The notes beneath the pieces were generated by a model. That model ran no database searches. It saw only the letters and a program-made list of their open reading frames with translations, and had not been told where the DNA came from. A program made the position numbers and the translations under genes. Below, in pieces: positions 6,521 through 15,232 of a stretch of 33,589 nt of DNA (position 1 is its first letter; each line of letters opens with the position of its first letter). Source of the stretch: Planctomycetaceae bacterium (GTDB lineage Bacteria > Planctomycetota > Planctomycetia > Planctomycetales > Planctomycetaceae). Location: assembly GCA_021732845.1 (NCBI GenBank), contig JAKFUF010000161.1:1-33589 (forward strand), in the 5' to 3' direction.

Positions 6521-8866
6521 ATGGTGATGGCAACAGGTTTGGAACAGTTCGTCCAGCGATTGGTTCAAAGCGGGTTGATGACGGCCGCTGAAGTGGAGGA
6601 GTTCCGCTCGGCCCTGCCCCTGTCGAAGCGGGATCCCACGGGCGAAGATTTTGCCCGCGAACTAGTCCATGCCCGGAGACTGACCAAGTTTCAGGCCACG
6701 GCCGTGTTCCAGGGGCGGACGCAAGGGCTGATTTTTGGCGATTACCGCGTGCTGGATAAAATTGGCGCGGGCGGAATGGGGATGGTTTTCAAAGCCCAGC
6801 ACCGCCAAACCGGCCGCGTCGTGGCTCTGAAAGTCTTGTCGACACAGGCGACAAAATCATCACATGCGGTCAAACGCTTCCAGCAGGAGGCCCGCACCGC
6901 CGGCAAGCTGCAGCACCCCAACATCGCCGCCACCTACGAGACGGGTGAGGTGTCCGGGACACATTATCTGGTGATGCAGTTCGTGTCCGGACCCGACCTG
7001 CGGACCCTGGTGAAAAACCATCATCCCCTGCCGGTTTCCGATGTCGTCAACTGTACTCTGCATGTCGCCCGCGGACTGCAGTATGCCCACCAGATTGGCA
7101 TCATTCACCGGGACATCAAGCCGGCCAATTTGCTGTTGGACTCCAATGCGAGCGTGTTGATTTTGGACATGGGCCTGGCCCGCATTCAAAATCTCGAAGA
7201 TGAGGACGAAGGGGCGCGGCTGACGATGGCGGGCCAGATGCTGGGCACGCCCGAATATATGGCCCCCGAACAAGTGGATGATCCGCGCTCCGTCAGCGCC
7301 GCTGCCGACGTGTACTCGCTGGGATGCACGCTGTTCTGTCTGGCGGGCGGTGAACCACCGTTCCGCGGTCGTTCACTGGCCGACACGCTGACGCAACAGG
7401 TGTTGGCCCCCATCCCGAGCCTGAAGGCCAAGCGGCCCGATGTTCCGGACGAACTGGACGCCCTATGCCGCCGAATGCTGGCCAAGAAGCCGGCGGAACG
7501 GCCCCCGATGTCTGAAGTGCTGGCAGTGCTGGAGAAGCTGCAAAAGGGCGGTCCAATGGAAGTCGACCGCAACCTGCTGCTTGACCAACCCTCCACTGCC
7601 GGCCGCAGCACCGAAAGCTTTAGCCTCGGCGGAGGGGTGTCCAACGACAGGGCCACGGCGGACCGCCAGAAAACCGCCTCGCGATCGGTGCCGCCGGTTC
7701 CCAACACACAGGTTTCGACTGGCACAAAGCCCACACCGGCAGCGGAAACGTCAAAAGCCGCGGCCGTGCCTCCCAAACCCCCAGTGCCACAACCACCACA
7801 ACCACCTCAACCACCAGCGCCACCGCGTCCCGTCGCTCCGCCAACCCCGGCGGCGTCGCTCGACCGCACGATTCAGCTTGGTGACATGAGCATTGATGGG
7901 GCTCAGACCGTGATCCCCGCCGGTGCGGATTATCTGCGGCTCTGGCCCTCGTCGACTTCGAAGAAGGTGGAGAAGCCCGGCTTTCTCGCTGGCCTTCTGG
8001 CCATCTTTGGGATCGGCGCGAAGCCCAAAAAGGCAGCCTCGAATCGCGGGGCCAATGCAGTGGACTGCACGGCCTTCGTGCCACTGGAAGCTCCGGCAGG
8101 CAAATCCTGCATGATCCAGGTTGCCCTGCATCGCCCGGACGAGCGGGATTTTGTGCAGATGGTGACGCACGCCCAGATCGACGCCGATCCCGGGGAGGTG
8201 CGGTGCCTGGAACTGGTTTTGCCCGAAGGAGCGCGGGTGGATGTCCAGGTCTGCCTTCCCGACCTGCCGATGCAGCCACTCAAAACGCTGATTTGGGATG
8301 GCAGCGCCAACATTGCGGCATTCACCTTCGACCTGCCGCTGCGGTTGCCCCCCGGCTTCCGCTTGGGAACAGTGATCGTCAGCCGGGAGGGCGTGCCGTG
8401 CGGTCACATCCGTTTTCGCATGCAGGTCACCCCCAGCACCGGCCCTGGTGCGGCCAATCCCAGAACGGCCAAGCAACTGGTCGCGGTGGGCTCCGCCGCG
8501 CGACGCTACCGCCAGGCGTTCGTGATCTCCGCCCCGGCTGACCGCGCGAACGTTCTCAAACATGTCCAGAAGCTCGACGAGTTTCAGATTGAGACCGAGA
8601 AAAAGCTGCTGGAGGTGGCTCCCGAGGAGCGCTGGACCCAGAAGTTCTACACGCGGATGGATGACGCCGACGTGGTGCTGCTGTACTGGTCACGCGCCGC
8701 CAGCGACTCCATGTGGCTCCTGCGCGAGGCCCGCTACGCCGTGGCCCTCAAACGCAGCAACGAGCTGCACGCCCCCGAGATCGTGCCCATTCCCGTTGAA
8801 GACCCACTCAAAGCCCCGCCGCCCGCCGATATGGCGCACCTGCCATTTCAGGCGGTGAGAATGTGA
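6521..8866 (+). CDS. Ser/Thr protein kinase fused to a beta-sandwich module and a C-terminal TIR domain
   Basis: 781 residues in four parts. Residues 1-70 form a leader like that of the kinase at 29315. The kinase domain (about 74-345) has a glycine loop GAGGMG (82-87), K104 in VALK, HRDIKPAN with D198, a DMG (D216) in place of DFG, and MAPE (247-250). Both key aspartates are present, so it should be active. A Pro/Ala-rich linker (about 390-445) follows. Residues about 512-637 look like an all-beta domain of the type I recall preceding TIR domains in other bacterial proteins. Residues 663-781 are TIR-like: YRQAFVISAPADRANVLKHV, EERWTQKFYTRMDDADVVLLYWS, and W732-x3-E736 (SMWLLREARYA), where NADase-active TIRs keep the catalytic glutamate. 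There is no transmembrane segment, so it is probably cytosolic. The ATG at 6521 has GGCGG just upstream; the ATG at 6527 is an alternative. Confidence 0.88.
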   Translation: MVMATGLEQFVQRLVQSGLMTAAEVEEFRSALPLSKRDPTGEDFARELVHARRLTKFQATAVFQGRTQGLIFGDYRVLDKIGAGGMGMVFKAQHRQTGRVVALKVLSTQATKSSHAVKRFQQEARTAGKLQHPNIAATYETGEVSGTHYLVMQFVSGPDLRTLVKNHHPLPVSDVVNCTLHVARGLQYAHQIGIIHRDIKPANLLLDSNASVLILDMGLARIQNLEDEDEGARLTMAGQMLGTPEYMAPEQVDDPRSVSAAADVYSLGCTLFCLAGGEPPFRGRSLADTLTQQVLAPIPSLKAKRPDVPDELDALCRRMLAKKPAERPPMSEVLAVLEKLQKGGPMEVDRNLLLDQPSTAGRSTESFSLGGGVSNDRATADRQKTASRSVPPVPNTQVSTGTKPTPAAETSKAAAVPPKPPVPQPPQPPQPPAPPRPVAPPTPAASLDRTIQLGDMSIDGAQTVIPAGADYLRLWPSSTSKKVEKPGFLAGLLAIFGIGAKPKKAASNRGANAVDCTAFVPLEAPAGKSCMIQVALHRPDERDFVQMVTHAQIDADPGEVRCLELVLPEGARVDVQVCLPDLPMQPLKTLIWDGSANIAAFTFDLPLRLPPGFRLGTVIVSREGVPCGHIRFRMQVTPSTGPGAANPRTAKQLVAVGSAARRYRQAFVISAPADRANVLKHVQKLDEFQIETEKKLLEVAPEERWTQKFYTRMDDADVVLLYWSRAASDSMWLLREARYAVALKRSNELHAPEIVPIPVEDPLKAPPPADMAHLPFQAVRM

Positions 8867-8928
8867 AGAATTTGGATCCCTTTTAAGTTCCGATTGAGTC
8901 CGCTCCTTCGCCGCCTGGCGGACGGCGC

Positions 8929-9828
8929 GTGAACTTGAAGAAGGTGACTCGAACAGTGCTCGAAACCGTCGCGGTCATCGTTCTGCCTCTTGCTTTGCCG
9001 ATCACGGCATTTTTTTTGGCCAATCGTTACGGTCTGTTTTCCTGGGTCTCCCGCGCGCCGCAGCAGTTTCGCCGGACGCTGCCCTGGAAGGATTTCGGTC
9101 CCACGCCGCTGGGCGAAAAAGGCTACACCCCGCAGGGGCTGACCTGGGCAAATGACCGGCTGATTTTTGCCAACTCGTGGAAGAACACGCTCTCGCGCGT
9201 TTACGAGTACCAAGTTGGTCCCGACTCCCTGACGCTGGAACGGTTCTTCGACATGCCGCCGGAGGCTGTCCACACCAGCGGTTTGGCGTGGGATGGAGCG
9301 TACTTGTGGGCCGTTGACTACAAGAGCAATCTGGCCTACAAGATCGACTTGGAAGCCTCCCTCGTGAGTCAGAAGGCGGTGGTCCTGGCGCAGTTTGACA
9401 CCGGGCTGAAGGGGACCAGTGCCTGCTGCCTGTTGGATGTCGATGGGGAAACCTGTTTGGCGATCTCTGATTTTTTGCGCACCCGCAGAACGATTGTCAT
9501 CCGGCACCACGCCGCGGCCCAGACCGGTTCAGCCACGGGGCATCTCATTTTTGAGTACCACAACGAGTCGTTCTCGCAGGGTCTCGAATACGTCGGCGGC
9601 TTCCTCTGGGAATCGGTCAACAAGCGTGGCGGAGACATCATCAACCAGTTGGATGTGCAACGGCTCCGCAGCACCGGTGACGCCCGGCTGTCGCTGATCG
9701 CCCAATTCAATGCCCCCGGCCCCGGCGTGGAAGACCTGGCCTGGGATGGCCGCCGGATGTGGACCTCTGACGAAGTCCGCTTCCGGTTCTACTGCTGCAC
9801 CGAACTGCCGCTGACACCGACCGAGTGA
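8929..9828 (+). CDS. Membrane-anchored beta-propeller protein of unknown function
   Basis: 299 residues. A single N-terminal hydrophobic helix (about 10-31) after two lysines suggests an uncleaved anchor with the rest outside the cytoplasm. The remainder has repeated propeller-like strands: PQGLTWANDRLIFANSW, SGLAWDGAYLWAVDYKSNLAYKID, and VEDLAWDGRRMWTSDEVRFRFY, similar in style to YncE or glutamine cyclotransferase-like propellers. No catalytic motif was recognised. The start is a GTG 62 bases after the kinase-TIR stop, so the two may be cotranscribed and the propeller could be a sensor or target of that pathway, which is inference only. Confidence 0.7.
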   Translation: MNLKKVTRTVLETVAVIVLPLALPITAFFLANRYGLFSWVSRAPQQFRRTLPWKDFGPTPLGEKGYTPQGLTWANDRLIFANSWKNTLSRVYEYQVGPDSLTLERFFDMPPEAVHTSGLAWDGAYLWAVDYKSNLAYKIDLEASLVSQKAVVLAQFDTGLKGTSACCLLDVDGETCLAISDFLRTRRTIVIRHHAAAQTGSATGHLIFEYHNESFSQGLEYVGGFLWESVNKRGGDIINQLDVQRLRSTGDARLSLIAQFNAPGPGVEDLAWDGRRMWTSDEVRFRFYCCTELPLTPTE

Positions 9829-10140
9829 CCCGCTCAGCAACGCGGCAGACTCACTGTTGGTTTTCGATTCGTACACCAACCAATGAGCCGGCACGCGTTA
9901 GTGTCCGGTTTGACGAACTTCCGCACAAACCGGGGGCTATGGATCGCCGCAAAAATAACTGTTCGATTTCGATTCGTTGATCCGCCAAGGATCGATCTGC
10001 AAAACCATGTCAAAATCCGTGTTTCATCCGTGCTCAATCCGTGGCTTCAAACTTGATCGGCACGCTGTGGCCACAATCCAAAGCGTAGATACTCCTGATG
10101 GAGCAGCGTCGCGATCACCGTAAAGATTGATCCGATCAAA
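9829..10140. other. Convergent intergenic region with phased ATCCGTG repeats
   Basis: 312 bases between two convergent genes, with no gene of its own. It contains three ATCCGTG heptamers with starts exactly 11 bases apart (10015, 10026, 10037). No strong hairpin followed by a T-run was recognised, so where the two transcripts end is unclear. Confidence 0.55.
10015..10043. repeat. Three ATCCGTG repeats with an 11-base period
   Basis: The heptamer ATCCGTG occurs at 10015-10021, 10026-10032 and 10037-10043, separated by different tetramers, so only the heptamer and its spacing are kept. The spacing is about one helical turn, putting the units on the same DNA face. The unit also occurs once in the gap near 14700 (as CCACGGAT). 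Confidence 0.7.
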
Positions 10141-11586
10141 TCACCCGAACATCTTCATGGCCGCCACGCCCTTGCCATCTTCGGTGGCATAGAACGGCCG
10201 CTTCTCGACGTCGAAGCTGGTCTTGGGTGAGATGCCCATGGCCGTAAAGATCGTGGCGTGCAGGTCACTGACGCTGATCGGGTCTTTGATGGCGAGGCAC
10301 GGCCGTTCGGGGGCCGATTCGCCGTACAAGAACCCCTGCTTCATGCCGCCGCCAAACATCAGCACCGACGAGGCTCCGGTGAAGTGCCGGTGCAGGCCGT
10401 AGTGCTTGGGCTCCTTCAGGACATCTGTCGGCGCGGTGGCCTGGTCGCGCGCGTTGGAGCCCGGCACACCCTCCATGATCATGTCGCGGCTGAACTCGCT
10501 GGCCAGAATGACGAGGGTTCGATCCAGCAGGCCACGGGCCTCCAGGTCGAGGATGAGCTGCGCGATGGGCCGGTCGATCTCCTTGTGCAGCCGGTCGACG
10601 GTTTCATGCCCGTTGGCGTGCGTGTCCCAGTGCAGAAACGGAATGTATTCAGTGGTCACTTCCACAAACCGTGCCCCGGACTCCACCAGCCGGCGGGCCA
10701 GCAGGCAGCCCTGGCCGAAGCGGCCGGTGTTGTATTTCTCAAAACTCTCTTTGGGTTCGAGGGTGATGTCGAACGCTTCGCGGTCCTTTGAACTGAGCAG
10801 CCGGTAGGCGCTGTCGAGCGAGCGGAGCATCGACTGCTGGTGATAGTCGGAGAGGTACTCCCGCCGTGGGCTCTGGTCCACGAGCTTGCGAAACAACTTT
10901 TGGCGGCTCTCGAACCTCGCCGCCTGCATGTCGCGGGGCGGTCGCACGGTGCGGGCCGCCTCATCGGGGAACGGCAGGTTCATCGGGCCGTACTCGCTGC
11001 CAAAGAACCCACCGGTGGTGAACGCCTTGATCTCCTCGTTCTCGCCCAGCCCCTCGAGCCGCTGACCAATGTTGATGAAGGCGGGCATCACCGGGTTGCG
11101 GGGGCCGAGGACGCGGGCCATCCACGCGCCGATGTGCGGGCAGGCCACGGTCTGGGGCGGCACGTAGCCGGTGTGCCAGTGATACTGATGCCGCGAATGC
11201 AGGATGTGGCCCAGATCCGGTTGAAAATGCGAGCGGATCAAGGTTCCGCGGTCCATGACCCGGGCAATGTTCTCCAGCCCCTCACAGATTTTGATGTTGT
11301 CGACAACCGTGTCGATGGCGGGAAAAGTGCTCATCACCTTCTCGACGTGCACCCCGATTTCAAACGGGACATACCGCTTGGGGTCGAACATCTCCGGAGC
11401 GGCCATGCCGCCGCCCATCCACAACAGGATGCAGGCGTCCGCCTTCGCTGCGGGGTGTTCGATTTTCTCGCCCGCACCGGTCTCCGCCGACATCAGCCGT
11501 GGCTCACCTGCCATCAGCGTCGCGGCGGAGGCCACGGCCAGTTGCTTCAGAAAATCGCGCCGGGCGGACTGTTCGTGAGGGGACAT
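10141..11586 (-). CDS. DUF1501 protein with Tat signal
   Basis: 481 residues starting with a twin-arginine-type signal (SARRDFLKQLAVASAATLMAG), so export as a folded, probably metal-binding protein is expected. The body is a DUF1501 domain (sulfatase/alkaline phosphatase-like superfamily): ILLWMGGGMAAPEMFDPK near the N-terminus, RFVEVTTEYIPFLHWDTHANG in the middle, RTLVILASEFSRD and HYGLHRHFTGASSVLMFGGGM later. The ATG at 11586 has GGAAG eight bases upstream. In Planctomycetota DUF1501 genes usually lie beside a DUF1549/DUF1553 gene (PSD1-type cytochrome protein); that partner is absent here. The substrate is unknown. It is transcribed divergently from the NtrC-type activator. Confidence 0.9.
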   Translation of the reverse strand: MSPHEQSARRDFLKQLAVASAATLMAGEPRLMSAETGAGEKIEHPAAKADACILLWMGGGMAAPEMFDPKRYVPFEIGVHVEKVMSTFPAIDTVVDNIKICEGLENIARVMDRGTLIRSHFQPDLGHILHSRHQYHWHTGYVPPQTVACPHIGAWMARVLGPRNPVMPAFINIGQRLEGLGENEEIKAFTTGGFFGSEYGPMNLPFPDEAARTVRPPRDMQAARFESRQKLFRKLVDQSPRREYLSDYHQQSMLRSLDSAYRLLSSKDREAFDITLEPKESFEKYNTGRFGQGCLLARRLVESGARFVEVTTEYIPFLHWDTHANGHETVDRLHKEIDRPIAQLILDLEARGLLDRTLVILASEFSRDMIMEGVPGSNARDQATAPTDVLKEPKHYGLHRHFTGASSVLMFGGGMKQGFLYGESAPERPCLAIKDPISVSDLHATIFTAMGISPKTSFDVEKRPFYATEDGKGVAAMKMFG

Positions 11587-11797
11587 GCGCGGGCTTCCGG
11601 GGATTGGGTTCGTGGAACTCCTTCATTTTTAAGGGATTGGAATGCATTGTGTCCACGGTTCAACATCACACCCGTTTCTTTCGCAAAGCGCTGTTTCCTC
11701 CAGACACGGCTGCTGATAGACTCCGACCTTCAAAAACTGACGGGTGGGATGCCGGTCAGGCAGGGCATCGTTTTGTATGCCACGGGATCAGGTGGGC

Positions 11798-11804
11798 AAG
11801 GAGG
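11798..11804 (+). promoter_or_regulatory. Strong ribosome-binding site fixing a TTG start
   Basis: AAGGAGG lies six bases before the TTG at 11811. It places the start of the sigma-54 activator at the beginning of its receiver domain, although the open frame extends back to 11499. Confidence 0.8.
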
Positions 11805-11810
11805 CCGCGG

Positions 11811-13250
11811 TTGACTTCTTCCGCTTCCAGCAAGCTGCGTGTGTTGTTCGTCGACGATGAGGCTCCGATCCGCGAAGTGATGCGGATTGAGCTGCCCCGC
11901 ATGGGTCATGAGGTCATGATCTGTGAGGATGGACAGGCCGCCATCACGGCGCTTGGCAAGCACACCTACGATGCCGCGATCATCGATCTGAAAATGCCCG
12001 GCCTGTCTGGCTGGGACCTGTTCGCGCACATCAAGTCGAACTACCCGGAAACTGAAGTCATCATCAGCACCGGTCATGGGTCGATGGAGGACGCGATCCA
12101 GGCGCTGCGCAAGGGGGCGTACGACTTTCTCCCCAAACCGAGCAAACTGGCGGTCATCGCCAGCGTGCTGCAGCGCGTGGCTGACAAGCGGGCGCTGACC
12201 CACAAGACCATCGCGCTCGAGACCCGCCTGAAGGCGGTCGAAGGCAACCCGGACATCGTCGGCGTCACGCCGAGCATGCAGCGGGTCAAAAAGCTCATCG
12301 AGCGGATCGCCCCCACCGATTCCGCCGTCCTGATTCTCGGCGAAACGGGGACCGGCAAGGAACTGGTGGCCCGCCGCGTGCATGACCTGAGTCTGCGGGC
12401 GAACATGCCGTTCGTCGCCGTGAACTGCGGCGCGCTGCCGGCGAACCTCGTCGAAAGCGAGCTGTTCGGACACCGCAAAGGAGCGTTTACCGGGGCCGAC
12501 ACCCCCCGCAAGGGGCTGATCGAGGTCGCCAACGGCGGCACGCTGTTTCTCGACGAACTCGGGGAACTCGACAAGGCGATGCAGGTCAAACTGCTGCGGT
12601 TTTTGGAATCGGGCGAAGTCCGCCGGCTGGGCGAGAACGAATCGTTCCATGTCGATGTGCGGGTGGTCTGCGCCACGAACCGCAACCTGCAGACGATGGT
12701 CGACAAAGATATTTTCCGCGAAGACCTGTTCTTTCGTGTGAATACGTTTGAGATCCTCCTGCCACCGCTGCGCGAACGTCGTGAGGATATCGCCGATCTG
12801 GCCCGGGCGCTGATCTGCCGGCACCTGAAGCGGCCCTCGCTGCCACCGGGGATGCTGTCACCAGAGGTCGTCGAGCTGCTGAAGAATCACGAATGGAACG
12901 GCAACGTCCGCGAGCTGGCCAACGCGCTGGAGCATGCCGTCATCATGTCGGACGGGGAGACGATCACCCCGGCGGACCTGCCGCTGACGGTCACACAGAA
13001 AAACCGCCGTCCTCGTCCGGCTGCGGCCGCTGACGAAGGACACGCGGTCGAAGCTGCTCCCGTCGTCGTGGCTCCCGTGGTTGAGCAAGCCAAGACGCTG
13101 CGGGAGATGGAACTGGAAATGATCCAGCGGGTGCTGGAAAAGCACCACGGCGACAAGCCCCGGGCCGCCCTCGAATTGGGCATCGCCCTTAAGACGCTTT
13201 ACAACAAGCTCAACCAGAGCCAGAACTCACCGCAGGCGGAAGCCGGGTGA
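11811..13250 (+). CDS. NtrC-family sigma-54-dependent response regulator
   Basis: 479 residues. The receiver domain (about 9-125) has the acidic pair D15-D16, the phosphoacceptor D59 (IIDLKMPG) and K109 (DFLPKP). The AAA+ domain has Walker A GETGTGKE (177-184), the sigma-54-contacting GAFTGAD loop (224-230), Walker B GGTLFLDEL (242-250) and the FREDLFFRVN region (302-311). A Fis-type helix-turn-helix ends the protein (RAALELGIALKTLYNKLN). It should remodel sigma-54 RNA polymerase at enhancer-dependent promoters once phosphorylated. Start: TTG at 11811, preceded by AAGGAGG at six bases; the 104 in-frame codons before it overlap the DUF1501 gene on the other strand and do not look like protein. 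No cognate histidine kinase is adjacent, so it is an orphan within the window. Confidence 0.94.
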   Translation: MTSSASSKLRVLFVDDEAPIREVMRIELPRMGHEVMICEDGQAAITALGKHTYDAAIIDLKMPGLSGWDLFAHIKSNYPETEVIISTGHGSMEDAIQALRKGAYDFLPKPSKLAVIASVLQRVADKRALTHKTIALETRLKAVEGNPDIVGVTPSMQRVKKLIERIAPTDSAVLILGETGTGKELVARRVHDLSLRANMPFVAVNCGALPANLVESELFGHRKGAFTGADTPRKGLIEVANGGTLFLDELGELDKAMQVKLLRFLESGEVRRLGENESFHVDVRVVCATNRNLQTMVDKDIFREDLFFRVNTFEILLPPLRERREDIADLARALICRHLKRPSLPPGMLSPEVVELLKNHEWNGNVRELANALEHAVIMSDGETITPADLPLTVTQKNRRPRPAAAADEGHAVEAAPVVVAPVVEQAKTLREMELEMIQRVLEKHHGDKPRAALELGIALKTLYNKLNQSQNSPQAEAG

Positions 13251-13334
13251 CTTGGCAGCCTGAAGGTGAAGGGCGGGCTTGGCAAGAAGGAATTCTTCGG
13301 CCATCGCCCGCCGTTCGACTTGGGACAGCACATG

Positions 13335-14621
13335 CTACTGGCCTGCCCGGATGTTGTAGCACAGGATCTTGTCCTGCTCGCGCAGATAGAGCTTGCCGTC
13401 GACGATCACCGGATGCGACCAACTGGGACGATCGCCGCTGCCGGGCACTTTGAACGACCCCAGCTCTTTGTAGGCCCCGGGCGAGGCTTCCGCCAGAACC
13501 ATCGTTCCGTCGGCAAAGTGGAAATAGAGCCGGCCATCGGCGGCGGCGACGGAGGCTGAGCCACGGCCCGACCCGCGCGATTTCCAATTCTGCTTGCCGG
13601 TCATGAGATCGGCGCAAAACGGAATGCCCTGATCGTCGGAATCGCCGTACACCGCATCACCCACCATCACCATGCCGCCATGCTTGTTGGCCAGCGTGTT
13701 GTTCACGGGATACTGCTCTTCGATGGTGACAGTCCCCGCTTCGCCGGGAATCTGCTTCAGCAGCGCGCCGCCACGCTTGTATCCCACGGCGAAAAACACC
13801 AGGTCCCCGCGGACCAGGGGCGTGGGGATCACGGCGGTTGTCTTTTCCAATTCGTGCTTCCACAGCAGCACTCCATCCTTGGCCCGCACGCCCATGGCAC
13901 CACTGCCGGTCATCTGCACATAGACCTTGGTCCCGCCGATTTCAGCAATCGCGATGGAGGCATGACCCGCGCCGCGGTCGCCTTCTCGAACAGCCTTCCA
14001 CACCACATCTCCCGAAATCGTGTTCAGGGCGATCATGGTTGTCTGGCTTCCACCCGGCGTGACAACGATTTGATCGCCGTCGATCAGCGGTGACTCGCTG
14101 TAGCCCCAGCCGTCGGCCTTCGTCCCGCCAAATTCAGCCTTGAGGTTCTTGCGCCAGCGTTCGACTCCGGTCGATGCTTCGCAGACAACCAGTTCGCCAA
14201 AGGCTGTCACGACGCAGACGGTCCCTCCTGCCGCGCTCGGTGTGCCACGGGAACTCTGCCACGTCGCGCTGCCGGAGGTCCACGGCTGTCCTGTCTTGGT
14301 CTTCCACACAAATTTGCCATCCTGCCGCGCAAAGCACAGCAGGTATTCGTCCTTGTCTTCGGAAAGGGAGGGGCCGTCACCCAGGGTGTAAATGTGGTCG
14401 CCGGCAACGGTCAGGTCGGCATAACCGCGGCCGGCCCCCTGAGACTCCCACAGCAGCGGCGGCCCACCCGCCGGCCACTCCTGCAACAGCCCGGTCTCCG
14501 GAGAGACAGCACTGCGGTCGGAGCCACGGAAGGTGGGCCAGTCGGCGGCCGGCAGGTTGACCGCAGCCAGCATCGCCGCGACAAGCGCGGACAGCACATA
14601 TCGGGGTTGAAAACGTTTCAT
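13335..14621 (-). CDS. Secreted PQQ-like beta-propeller protein
   Basis: 428 residues with a signal peptide (M-K-R then a hydrophobic run ending VNLPAA, about 1-26). The mature protein starts DWPTFRGSDRSAVSPETGL, the typical opening of planctomycete outer-membrane-assembly/PQQ-like (BamB-type) propellers. Blade motifs such as GKFVWKTKTGQPW, GVERWRKNLKAEFGGTKADGWGYSESPLIDGDQIVVTPGG, GDVVWKAV and GVLLWKHELEKT repeat through it. No residues for PQQ binding can be assigned, so dehydrogenase activity should not be assumed. It converges with the sigma-54 activator, with 84 bases between stops. The upstream gap contains a candidate promoter (14690-14718). Confidence 0.88.
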   Translation of the reverse strand: MKRFQPRYVLSALVAAMLAAVNLPAADWPTFRGSDRSAVSPETGLLQEWPAGGPPLLWESQGAGRGYADLTVAGDHIYTLGDGPSLSEDKDEYLLCFARQDGKFVWKTKTGQPWTSGSATWQSSRGTPSAAGGTVCVVTAFGELVVCEASTGVERWRKNLKAEFGGTKADGWGYSESPLIDGDQIVVTPGGSQTTMIALNTISGDVVWKAVREGDRGAGHASIAIAEIGGTKVYVQMTGSGAMGVRAKDGVLLWKHELEKTTAVIPTPLVRGDLVFFAVGYKRGGALLKQIPGEAGTVTIEEQYPVNNTLANKHGGMVMVGDAVYGDSDDQGIPFCADLMTGKQNWKSRGSGRGSASVAAADGRLYFHFADGTMVLAEASPGAYKELGSFKVPGSGDRPSWSHPVIVDGKLYLREQDKILCYNIRAGQ

Positions 14622-14689
14622 GAAGCAGCGTCCAGTTGAAGTTTCAGCAGGGCTCCCGCAGTCGATGAGCGCGCGTGGAGTGGCCCACG

Positions 14690-14718
14690 ATCTTAGCCAC
14701 GGATTGGCAACGGATCAA
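14690..14718 (-). promoter_or_regulatory. Candidate sigma-70-type promoter for the PQQ-like gene
   Basis: Read on the minus strand: TTGATC, a 17-base spacer, then TAAGAT, about 70 bases before the ATG at 14621. Both hexamers match the consensus at four or more positions. In GC-rich DNA this could arise by chance. Confidence 0.35.
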
Positions 14719-14768
14719 ACTTCGCCGAGTTGTTGAGTTGTTGCGCCGGGCCGCCCAAACGTGCAGAT

Positions 14769-15050
14769 TCAGGGTTGGGCTGCGGGAGGGGAGGCCTTCG
14801 TACGCTGCGGCGAAGGAGATGATCCACCCTGCGGAAGGCTCCCGTGGATCATCTCATATTGGCTCATGGCAACCCCCATCCACCGCAGGGTGTTGCGGGC
14901 ACCTATCTGACGGGTCGATTGCCGCGCCTGCCAGACTGCGGGGCCGATCAGTGCCACCACGACGGCCAGCATGCCGGCAATGACCACCGCCTCAATGCGC
15001 GAGAGCCCCACGCGCCGTGGCTCGCCAGAGTTGATGGTGGATCGATTCAT
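14769..15050 (-). CDS. Short DUF1559-like pseudopilin (probable truncated remnant)
   Basis: 93 residues. Residues 15-73 match the N-terminal part of DUF1559 proteins: GLSRIEAVVIAGMLAVVVAL (prepilin-like helix with the conserved glutamate), then GPAVWQARQSTRQIGARNTLRWMGVAMSQYEMIHGSLP, parallel to the family's AVQ-x-ARE and LK-x-IG-x-A-x-Y-H-x-x-x-G-x-FP stretch. After the proline the homology stops and a Ser/Pro/Gln-rich tail of about 20 residues ends the frame, whereas family members run to 250-350 residues. It may be a decayed gene or a real miniature pseudopilin. No good ribosome-binding site is visible. Confidence 0.6.
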   Translation of the reverse strand: MNRSTINSGEPRRVGLSRIEAVVIAGMLAVVVALIGPAVWQARQSTRQIGARNTLRWMGVAMSQYEMIHGSLPQGGSSPSPQRTKASPPAAQP

Positions 15051-15232
15051 AACCGCGCTGCCTGCACTCTGGCCAGGAGTTTTTCAGATCCGGTGAATGT
15101 CCAGCTTAGCTGAGCAACCCACTCCCTGCCATTGTGTTTGAACCTGGGTGCGGCGGCTTTGGCCCCATGCATTCGAATCCCACCAGCCAGGCGGCACACC
15201 CCTGCAGCAGTGACACTCATCCTCTTGAGAGA

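Noticed and set aside
11499-11810. N-terminal extension of the sigma-54 activator
   Set aside because: It overlaps the DUF1501 gene, lacks protein-like features, and a strong AAGGAGG points to the TTG at 11811.
11730-12824. Minus-strand open frame of 364 codons opposite the sigma-54 activator
   Set aside because: The plus-strand frame has every NtrC motif; the antisense protein has none.
14690-14718. Treating this promoter match as certain
   Set aside because: A 17-base spacing with four-of-six hexamers can occur by chance; kept only as a low-confidence feature.
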